This document shows, piece after piece, positions 13,994 to 23,464 of a stretch of 64,000 bases of DNA. The number at the start of each line of letters is the position of its first letter. Position 1 is the first letter of the stretch. Under the pieces are notes generated by a model that was not told where the DNA came from, ran no database searches, and saw nothing but the letters and a program-made list of their open reading frames with translations. The position numbers and the translations under genes are program-made. The stretch lies in NCBI GenBank assembly GCA_951802195.1, contig OX637630.1, positions 868,001-932,000 on the forward strand. Reading direction: 5' to 3'. The stretch comes from Tausonia pullulans. Taxonomy: Eukaryota > Basidiomycota > Tremellomycetes > Cystofilobasidiales > Mrakiaceae.

Positions 13994-16900
13994 ATGCCCG
14001 TCCACCGCCGGACGTCGCTGCCGCCGCCTCACTCCGCTTCCCAAGCCTCGCCCTTTCGCACAGCGCCACCAACGTCCTTCCGACCTGCAGTGCCGCACTC
14101 GAGCTTGTTGGAGGTCACGACAGCCCGGATGGCTGCTGAGGGGTCTAAGACGGCCAGCGAAGGTACATCGACCACATCGTCAAGCAGTAAACGACAGAGT
14201 GCGTCTCGCCCCCATTCCCTGACAGACGAGCGAGTTGAGTGACCGCGTCTTCGTTCTCGTCTGCGCCCATCGCCCTTCTCTTCCCTCCTCCTCCCAACTT
14301 CCTTTGCTTCTCTTCAGGAGCATCATCCATGTCTGCCACAGATGCACGCAAGCGGACCACCACCGCCACCTTCCCCTCCTCCTCCACCCACCCCAGATCG
14401 TCGCAAGCTCCTGTCGCGGCCGCCGCCGCTGCTGCTCTCCTTCGCATACCCTCCACCCCCTACTCTTCCACCTCACTCGCAGGACTACCTTCATCGTCAT
14501 CATCCCGGCGTGCGAGTGCCTCTTCTGGGCCGAAGAGCGGAAGCAGCATCAAGGGTTCCCTTCATGTTAAGCAACTGAGTGCAGCCGCGGCGGCAGCAGC
14601 GGCCCGTCGCGACCTCAACGGCGTCACCACCCACTACAGCGGGGCTAGTCCGTTATTGTCATCTCACCGGTCTGGTGATACTGCTCCGAGGTCTGCAGCG
14701 AGACAGCAGACACCGTTGTTCCGACCTGCGACACCTGATTCGACAGAGGGGGAGGGTAGCGGGGGAGAGCCGAAGCAGGCGACGCGGCCGACGCCTGTAG
14801 GGAAGAACGTCGGCGAGCGCAGCAGCAAGAAGGGTGATTTTGGTGGGATCGGTGTGCAGGGGAAGGGCCAACATTTGTTGAAGCAGCCCAAGGTTGAACC
14901 GGGTCTGCAACACGAGGAGCAGCAGTCATCGTCCACCGTCAGGCCCCAATCGTCGCGCCCATCGAAGACCATCATTGTGTCGTCCTCGTCCCGCCCATCG
15001 TCGACGGCGACAACCAGCGACGTGACTTCCGCGGCTGGGAAACCGAATGTGAATGGCCAGTGGACGCCGGAGGAAGACGCGGGTCTCCTTGAGTGGGTCG
15101 AGAAGGGCGTTCGAGCGGAGCACCCGGATGTGTCGCCAAGGACCAAGGAGAGCATGGACATGATGCGAAAGACGGTGCGTTTGAGGTGACCAATGGGGAG
15201 GGAGAAGGGGCAGGGGCGGTAGAAGCCCATGTACTGACCTGAAGCCCTGTGTAATAGTACGCGTGGGCTAGACCTTGGACAGTCCACTCATGGCTTCGTC
15301 GATTAAAGCAGATCAAGCCGAGGAAGACACGGACGTCTGATGCGGTATCGGCCTCTCGTGGAGAAGAGCAGAGAGATACGTCACTTGTGGTGGCGGAATC
15401 TCAGAGTGACGTCGATATGGACGGCAGTCGAGCGTCTCAAAAGCAGGCTGCCAGCGAGAATGCTGCCATCGCACAAAATGAGGCTGGGGCGGCCCCAGGA
15501 GCGGCCGCCACCAGCGCTGCCGTCGCAGACCTATCATTCCAACTAAATGCAGTATTTCCTGCGAACTTTTCTGCTCATCTTCCACCACCACCTCCACTCA
15601 CCCGCGTTGCGGCTGCTGCTAGCGTCTCGCCCGCCGACGCGACCGTGACTCCCTTGGCTGCTCTCAAGGTACCCTCACCTCGTCAATCAGACTGGTCTAC
15701 TCTATCCCCGCTCCCTTCGCCTGCTGGCGTCAACGCCGGCCCCGCCTCATCTACTCTGGCCAAGACTCCGATTCAGTCTGGGCCTTCCAACGCCCCTCAG
15801 CCCCCTACTCCCCCCTTTCCTCCCCGTATCGATCCTGTTCCAGCCTCATCCACCACCATGCCTGTCGCATCGTCCCAATCGGTGAACCCCCTTGCTTCTC
15901 CCTCATCTCTTTCACCTTCTCCAGCTCCGATTGCTTCTTCTCCTCGACGTCTTATCGCCAGTGTCGCCCCCGTCGTCGCCTCAGCCCTCTCCACAAGTTC
16001 AGCCCTGGCACCTATGCTTGCGTTCCCTACGCTCTCGACCCAGGAAGTCAAACAGCTCTCGTCCTGGGCACCTTCTGGCGATTCTCCTTCCAACGGCAGC
16101 GGCAGCGGCAGCGATCACACAAACCAACGCTACATCCTCGACCACATCCTAGTTGAGGAGCCGCTCAAGTCAGCGGGGCGGCCGCCGGTACTTCCGGGCA
16201 ACAAGCGTGCCGTGAACTCGAGCATAGTCGACGACGAGGAGGCGCAGACATCGCAGAAGCGCGCACGCAATGAGGCGAGCAGTGTAAACGAGGAGGCGAC
16301 GGCGCGGAGACGAGTGGAGCAGGAGCTCGCGAAGCAGCTCTTCCCTGAGGTCTCCATGGAGGAGGAGAAGCGGCCAAACAAGCGACCCTCGGAGGCGGTG
16401 GCGGCAGAGCTGATGGATACGGACGATGAGGAGGACGACGACGACGATATCGTCTGGGAGGATCACCAACGAGTGAGCCAGCCGAAGGGTAAGGGCAAGG
16501 GCCGCGCCGACAGCAACGACGACGTCAGCTACAAGGAAGTCCACGGAGGGGACGACAACTACTTGGCGGTGCCACCGCTGCGTTCGCCGGGAGACTTGCG
16601 GTCGAACGCAGAACTGATCGCGCGGGTCCAGGCGGCCGAAGAGGAGGTGGACCGGCTTCGAGAGGCATACAACAGGGAAGTCTACGCCCGCGAGCGGATT
16701 GCCATTCAGCTCGAGGAGGAACAGCGGAAGCGGCGGTTGAGGCTTGGGGAGACTAAGGGCGAGCGTGTAGAGATTCAGCGCAAGCTCGAGGCAGCCGCAG
16801 CAGCAAGTATTCAGTCCGAGCAAAAGTTCCTTCGCGCGAAGGGCGAGAACGAGCTCCTCGAGTCTAAGCTCAAGGGCGGCTTTCAGAAAGAGAGGTTGGC

Positions 16901-18983
16901 GCTTCAGCAGCGGCTAGAACAGGTCGAAAAAGAGAGGGATCACTTCAAGACGACGAAGACGGTGTGTCTGTCGCTTGTTTCATTTCCCAGGTATGTCCTC
17001 GTGTACGTAAGACTGACGCCGGTTTCTGTTTTTTCCCTTTGCAGATGCCTGGTACCATTGCGGAGCAGCAGATGCTGGAAACCAACTTAGCCGCTGCCAA
17101 CACGCGCAACGAGGCAGTGCGTCCTGGAAGCTCGTCTCGCTCGGCCATCTGTTTGGTTGATTGATTGACATTGATCCCGCTCTGGGTGCTTTCAGCTTTC
17201 CGCACGAGTAGTCGCACTCGAGGCCGTCGTCGAACGTACCGTAAAGGAGCTCGCCGTCGCGCAGCGAAGTCTCGAGGTCGCCACGCAGACGACCGAATTG
17301 CTCCAATCCAGGGCCGCCGAGTCTGACAGTCGTACGCTTGGGTTCCTCAAAGTCCTGGTGGGTATTTTTCTCTGCCTTGATCTTCGCTATCCTCATCTGC
17401 AGTCAGCGTTGATCTGAAACAACGTCTAGGTTGCGAAGCGGACGGATGAAATGGTCAAGTGGCAGGCCAAGCTCGCCGAGCAGAACCACGAGATCGCTGC
17501 GAACGAGCGCCGTGTTAAGGAGCAGTTCCAGCGTGTTTCCAGTTTGAATGCCATAATTGAGGATCAGAAGATCGCCTCGCAGACTGCCGTGAACCACGCC
17601 CTCAGCCTCGTGAGTAATCGGGGGTAATAGTCTTTAATCAGCCCTGTCGCTAACACCATGCTTTGCTTTCAAGTCGAGGCAGCTCAACGTGTTCCAGAGC
17701 TGGAGGAATGATCTTTTCAAGCAATTCCAGATCCTCTGCGTCGACGTCCAAAACTTGCACCAAGAGCTCCTTACGCAGCGCGCCATGGGTCTGGCGTCAG
17801 CCCACACGGCCATTTCTATCCTGTTCGTGCTGCCTCTCTTGACTCATACTTTGAAGAGATGGCGCTCTGACAGGCTGGATGTTATCTCTGTCGACGTAGT
17901 GAAAAAATGGCCAGCCCCCTTCGTGAACTGTATCAACTCGTCCGGCCTCACGTCAACGGCTATGAGCATCTCCCGCTCTCAACCCAACTCGCCATCGCCC
18001 CTGCTCATCCGCCGTCGTCTGCACCTGTCGCTCAACCGTCAACCCCCATGCCGCGAGCACCTCAATTGAGCAGCTGCCCTCAGCCGGATCGGGGCGCTGC
18101 TCAGCTGCAATCACACCGTTCGGAGACAATGATCCAGCAGCGAGGCCAGGTTCCTACGCCGTCTCTTCCCAATTTACCCCAGCAGGCGATTCAGCCGCAG
18201 TTCTCTCCTACGCTTCCACCACACTCTTCGAGCCGGCCGCCGTCACAGACCTCGGTCCAGTGGCAGCAGCAGCAGCAGCAGCAGCAGCACAACCCCTCAC
18301 AGCCTCAACAGTGGGGTGACGCAGCCAGGAAGAACGTGCAGCTGCAATTGCAGCCTCAGGAGCAGGCACGGGTGCGCGTGCTCGAAGAGGAGAGCCAGCG
18401 ACCTCAGCAGGGCCACGACGAACGACAGCGCGAAATTCAGAAGCAGCTGCAACGCCAGAGGCAGCAGATCCACCAGCAAACACAGAGCAGCCTTCATTCG
18501 AGTCAGCAACAACGGTTACCTTCGCAGGAGCAGCAGAGCCACCAGCAACAGCAATATGAGCAACAGCAGCTCAGCCACCAGCAGCGTCAGCAGCTCTGGC
18601 AGCAGCAGCACGAGCAGCTCCAGCAGCAGAATCAGCAACCCATTTCTACCTCTGGCGGCTCGTCAGATCCACCACACGCGACGAGCCAGGCTTCTGAGCA
18701 GCCGGTGGCTCCGCAACCTCAGCGTCTGTACGGATTTCTCAACCGCGCCTGGTCCTCCTCGCAAGTCGACGGCAGCGTCCCCCCGACTTCGCCCCCAACT
18801 CTCAGCTCGCAAACCGCCGTCGCCGGCAGCCACCAGCCATCGCATTCCTCATCGTCTATCTCGTCTCCTCAGCTCGGAACGCACGGCTTGCCGCCCAAGC
18901 CAACGACGCTCACCTATGGGCAACCCCCCTCCTCGTTTTCCGCATTCTCTCAGGGCCAGCCCCAGCTCAAGCGTCCGTTTTAG
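13994..18983 (+). CDS. SANT/Myb-like, coiled-coil and Gln-rich protein (possible Rap1-type)
   Basis: I do not recognise a named family for the whole protein. Eight exons (13994-14198, 14318-15174, 15258-16961, 17045-17116, 17196-17357, 17430-17609, 17674-17822, 17900-18983) encode 1470 residues with all phases closing. Visible parts: a Ser/Ala-rich N-terminus; a Myb/SANT-like domain about 312-375 split by an intron (GQWTPEEDAGLLEWVEKG, then WTVHSWLRRLKQIKPRK); an acidic stretch near 740 (MDTDDEEDDDDD); a long heptad-type coiled coil about 800-1075; and a Gln-rich tail about 1230-1360 coded partly by CAG repeats. The WTxEED...H-SW-R-K pattern resembles the Myb domain of Rap1, which would mean a nuclear or telomeric role. 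No BRCT domain is seen at the N-terminus, so this remains a suggestion. Confidence 0.8.
18259..18290 (+). repeat. CAG trinucleotide tract coding for poly-Gln
   Basis: A run of (gca)n/(cag)n codons inside the last exon of the SANT-like gene, read as consecutive glutamines. It begins a region of roughly 380 bp very rich in CAG/CAA. Such tracts are prone to length change between strains. Confidence 0.85.
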
Positions 18984-19522
18984 TTGGCAGGCTCCATCGT
19001 CTGTCTCTGCCTTCTCGTATAATCTTTTATCGCACCCATGCCTTATCCTTATGAACCATCCATTCATCTCCCCACCCCCCCCCCCCCCCCCATATCGTAG
19101 CTGTTCTCATGACTGTCACGTCCTCACGACGCATTCCTCTCCTCTCTTCGCATGCCTTTTAATCTTCGTCGAACCATCTTTCTCGGTGACACATGGTTTA
19201 TTCTGGGTGCCTCAACCAATTCAACTCGCTCCGGACCGAATATATTCAACCCTATCTCACCTCGCAAATATCAGGCTTGAGGCACGATGCCCCTTTCCAG
19301 AAGTCGCTGCTGAGTCGCACATGGCCGCCAGCTGGGCGTTTCAGTGCATCATCAGATGACCTTACATCGACCTACGTCATCAGGGAGGCGGGCTTCTTTC
19401 TACCCTCTTGCCCGCCTTCCCTCATATTCCCTCGCTTGCCTAGCTGCTGCTTCCTCATACCCAACCACCACCGCCACCACACCACCACCTACCAACTCGA
19501 CCTCTCTGAAACATACGTCACC
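18984..19522. other. Intergenic, SANT-like gene to 94-residue gene
   Basis: 539 bp. It holds a 17-base C run at 19075-19091, a general AT/CT-rich 3' flank, and a CA/CT-rich leader (accaccaccgccaccacacc) just before the next start. No supported coding exon. Confidence 0.45.
19075..19091. repeat. Poly-C homopolymer (17 C)
   Basis: A single run of 17 cytosines about 90 bp after the stop codon of the SANT-like gene, probably in its 3' UTR or just beyond. The run length in the assembly may be inexact. Confidence 0.8.
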
Positions 19523-20085
19523 ATGACTCTCTTCGGAAAGAACCATGCCAGCACCAACACCGCGACGCCTGTCCACGCTGACCACCACAAGGGCTCGCGT
19601 GAGTGCGCCGCCACTCCGCCTCCAACTCTCAGCTTCTCTTTCTCCTCCTTGGGCACGCGCTCACACCATCGTCCAATGATCCGTAGATGTTTCTTCTCAC
19701 AAGCCCACCGAGGCACACGGGCCTACGGCTCTACACCCGACGCTTGGGCAGAAGATCAAGGGCGAGAAGGTGAGAGGTACCAGGCTTCGGCGGGGGGTTG
19801 CCGCCAGACTCTGTCTTGCTGACGACTACAATCCTACCCGACTATGTCCTTCTCTTCTCGGCATCTCTTTCTATCGCCCTTTTTCCGGCCGAATAGGAAG
19901 TTATGATGGGAAAGGCCACGCACGACCCGCATCGCGTTCTCGAGGGCGAGATGCTCAAGGGCAACCAGGTACGCAACGATGTTGAGAGTTGTTCGCTCGC
20001 TCGCCTGCTAATCTTCTCCGCTTCGCCCCAGGTGCACATCTCTAGCGGCGCGCCCTCCACCGGACTCATGAACGCCCAGCGTTAA
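19523..20085 (+). CDS. Small 94-residue protein with a CsbD-like segment
   Basis: Four exons (19523-19598, 19687-19769, 19897-19968, 20032-20085) encode 94 residues; every junction keeps phase. The first third is His/Thr/Ser-rich (NHASTNTATPVHADHH). The centre reads LGQKIKGEKEVMMGKATHDP followed by RVLEGEMLKG. That pattern of K-I-K-G, G-K-x-T-x-D/N and E-G-x-x-x-K-G resembles CsbD/YjbJ-type stress proteins and small fungal relatives, but it is a single degenerate copy and I would not assign it on this alone. There is no signal peptide or membrane segment. Its 3' end converges on Pol X with 111 bp between stops. Confidence 0.75.
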
Positions 20086-20196
20086 ACCAGCACCGGTTGG
20101 AAGAGAAGGGAGGGAAGAATATTACTTCATAGTGCGATCCGATCATGGCCATAATTCCTGCACAAAGTTACGCCTCGACTGTCCCTCACCCTACTC

Positions 20197-22726
20197 TCAA
20201 ACATCCGCACACCTTTCTGTTGGCTCGAGCCATGCGAGCCCAAGAGCTTCAAATACCGCTCGCTCCCCACCGGCCGGGTCGACGAGGATCGGAGTTTCGT
20301 CCGAAAGGCGATGGAGGCCACTCGAATCGAACCTGATGCCTCTCTCGTTGGCGTGCCGCCTTAAAGGGTAGTCGATGTTTCAATGGCGAGGATTGGAGCG
20401 AGAGATAGAGAGTGAACGAACCGGATATCGCGCTCAAACATCATCGATCCCGTCCATCCGATGACGGCGGGCCAGTAGATCTCCCAATCTGGTGTTGGGT
20501 TAGGAAGGGGTTAGGAAGTGACGAAGCGCTGAGGAGAATGAGCCGCCCACACACCAGCGAAGATGATGTCGACCCTCCGACGGGGTCTCGATGGTTCTCC
20601 CTCCTTTTCCGGCGGAAGACGAAAGACGACAAACCGCTGATTTAGAACCGGAGGACGATGTCCGCCCAAGCCAATGTGAGAGCCAGAGACAACGTCCGTG
20701 ACGAAGCCTGAGGGGAAGAAAGTCAGCGAAGGAAACAAGGAGTAAGGAAAGGAGATAACGAACCGGAAGCTCGGAGATTGGCAATAAGCCGCTCGAGAGT
20801 GCCCTTCGACACAAAGGAGTTGGCACCGGCCAAAGAAGGATGCGAGAATATGATGTCGACGTCGTTGGAAAAGGGTTTGCCCCGGCGGTAGCCTGAAGTA
20901 GGTGAGTTCTTCAGCACCAATGGGAAGACACGCCGACGAAGTTCGAGATGCTCGCCTCCACAAATGGTGTAAACTGAGCCCGGCTTTGAAATCTTTTCGA
21001 GCTCGCCGTGGATACGTCGAGCAATCTCCTCAACCTCAGCACGCGGGATCCTAAGGAGATGCGCGTCAGTCGACAGGGGTTGAAGAAACAGGACTGAGAT
21101 CCGGCGGGCGAACGTGAGTTGTAGCTCTCCCCACCGGTCAATCTCGACATCCAGCTCAGGTCTGATTCGTAGAACATCCTGTAGCGTACGGCACGAGTAT
21201 AGATCATAGAGCTCTCGAGCAGTTTTAGCACCGACTCCATGAAGGGTCTGGAACAAGAAGAGGACGGTAAGGCGAGGGGAGGTGCGGAGTTGAGCTGGAA
21301 CAGGACGATGGTCGGCCATAGCGCAGAAGCGGCAAAAACCGAAGGCACTCACTGGCGACAGCAATGCTTCCATTGCTGATAAATTCTTGTATCTGAAGTA
21401 AAAGTGAAAAAATCAGCCGCCGTGTCGAAGTGTTTCGGCATGTAGCAACATACGCGCAGCGCGATCTTGTGGCCAACATGCGGGAGAGCTTCCGCTTCAG
21501 CTCCACTCGTGAGCTTGGTAGGGTATGCTGAGGACACATAAAAGAGATATCAGCCGGCGAGGATGGTTTCCAGACAGATGGCAAAAGCTCGCGCACCCTT
21601 GATGGCCTATTGTCGAGCGTAGTGTTGTTATCAGGTCATCTTGGTTTGCCTCTCGACTCGGCGCTTGCTTCAAACTCACTGAGCAGGCCCGCTTGTAGCT
21701 CAGGCTGTGCTTGTCCCCTCCCCACGCCCCCTTGTCGTCCTCGCCAACCTCCTTCCACTTAATAATCACCGCCAGTTCGTTGAGCAACGTCTGGTTGACA
21801 CACACGAGCGGCGATCGCCGAGCGCAAGCGAGCTTCGACAGCGATGAGGGAGGGACGCGAGGTCCTGGCGGCGGAATGAGATCCAAGGGAGTCTGGCTGT
21901 GCGGGTTGAAGTCTTCTGGCCGAGGCAGGCTTGCGAGATCGAGGGGGGTTGTATTGTCGTTAACGCCGACGGAAGGCGAGTCGAGACGCGCCCGCTTGCG
22001 CCACGTCGAAGTGCACTCGGAAGGGACGGTCATTGTGGAACGAGATTGCTTCCCGCGGGTGGCTGTAGTTGTCATCTCCGGCTCGGTGTCGGACCCGGAG
22101 AAGGAAGCGTCGCTGGTGTCGTCGTCATCGCTGGCGGAGGATGTGTCAATCTCGTGCTGGAGCGTGACGGGAAGATCAAGGTCCCGGAGAGGAGGGTGGT
22201 CGTCCTTCGGAAGCAAGTAGGGTGTGACTGGTGTAAGACTTTGTGTCGCGAGAGAGTCTTCGAACCATTGGTAGCTGAGTACGGGCTTGCTGAGCTGGAG
22301 TGAGTGGACGAGACAGCATTTTCGCTCAGAGACAGGCGACGTAACTTATCGAGCGATCAACGCGTGGAGCGTGTTGAGGGCTGACACTCACAAGGACATC
22401 TTTCCCAAGCAACATCTCCAACCGCTTTCGGCCGACGACCTTGGAGAGGACAATGTCGGCGGCGGCTGCCGATGCGACGACGGAGCCCTGGTGCCGGAGG
22501 ACTGTCGCCTCAAATGGCAGGATGTCGGCCGGGTCAAAATGGACGCGGACCACATAGAAGCGAATGCTTGTGAAGAGCGACAGCTTGACAGGGCGTTGAA
22601 GATGGAGAAAGAATGACTGCAGAAGGCGATGGATGGCCGTAGGGTGAGAGCGAGCGAGGGACCAACCGTTTTCGTCTCGAACCGGGACAAGCACGTGGGA
22701 GGTTGATGAGGACGGAGCTCAAACAT
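20197..22726 (-). CDS. POL4: DNA polymerase family X with BRCT domain (Pol lambda/mu, Pol4-like)
   Basis: A repair polymerase of the kind used for gap filling and non-homologous end joining. Twelve exons (22667-22726, 22392-22616, 21680-22294, 21597-21606, 21454-21527, 21353-21392, 21114-21294, 20956-21050, 20764-20892, 20555-20707, 20422-20488, 20197-20359) give 603 residues with all phases closing. The BRCT domain is about 21-125 (YVVRVHFDPADIL, SKPVLSYQWFEDSL), then an Asp/Ser-rich linker. The helix-hairpin-helix region has LPHVGHKIALR and TLHGVGAKTAREL. The palm has IPRAEVEEIARR, GGYRRGKPFSNDVDIIF (two catalytic Asp near 443 and 445) and RRVDIIF (third Asp). The end matches the family (WPAVIGWTGSMMFERDIR). 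Exon 4 is only 10 nt. The intron before GGYRRGK uses a GC donor. The first exon (20 codons) is less certain than the rest. Confidence 0.93.
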
Positions 22727-23464
22727 ACACACATCTAACATCAATCGTTGTTGAGGCTCATGAGATGAGCAGGGTTTTCTCCGGCCTTTTGTTAGAGACG
22801 AAAAACTGACTGAGCTAACCAAAGCAAGAGAATCACAAGAGTGGCTCTGTGCGTGTGTCCTGCGCCATTCCAATTTTTGTGCAACCCCTGCCCACTATTC
22901 GCATGCCGTTATGTCTCCCCTGGCCAGTCACCTTCTCTTTGAATGAACTTGAGGCGCAATTGTCCCTTAGTGACGGACAATTGCCGCAAGGTCTCAGCGG
23001 GCGAGACTCGCCGGCCATCTCGAAGAGGGGAACAGCACGCCAGCCTGCCTCCGACCACATCGACCCTCGATCCCCCTACGAGCCGACCTAGGCTCCCCCT
23101 TGGCTCGGAACCCCCATAAGAGCACTGCAGGGAGCCTCTTTCCCTTGAACGCCGATCATCTTCCCGAGCCACTCCTCGCCCTTCGCTGCTCGGGACGAAG
23201 TCGACGACGCCCGTCTCGGACGGACATCATCCAACCCAACAACCTCATTCCATCGTCCTCGGCGGCCAATATATCTCTTCTCAGAGACTAAGGCAACACC
23301 TCAGCCAGAGCGACGGCCCTCAACCAAGCCTATTCCTATCTTCCTTCGAACGCCTGCATTCCAGCGCCTGAACAACGACCCTTTCCGGTCAACGCCGCCC
23401 CGTCGCCCCCCCCCGCCCCTCTCCATCCTCTTCCTCCTCCGCTGTCTCGGCACTCGAGCTAGGC
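22727..23464. promoter_or_regulatory. Divergent intergenic region, Pol X / ankyrin gene
   Basis: 738 bp between opposed starts, holding both promoters and 5' leaders. The right part (about 23090-23464) is C-rich on the plus strand. No TATA box, RNA gene or repeat recognised. Confidence 0.4.

Noticed and set aside
14162-14190. Short peptide YIDHIVKQ followed by a stop, looking like a conserved C-terminus
   Set aside because: It lies in another frame with an immediate upstream stop; the SANT-like gene reads through in the frame that splices to its second exon.
13994-18983. A coordinated gene cluster or new defence/biosynthetic system in the window
   Set aside because: The twenty genes are mostly unrelated housekeeping functions with no shared pathway; no operon-like or biosynthetic grouping is visible.
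19075-19091. C runs as telomere-like or subtelomeric repeats
   Set aside because: They are pure homopolymers inside a gene-dense housekeeping region, not tandem TTAGGG-type units.
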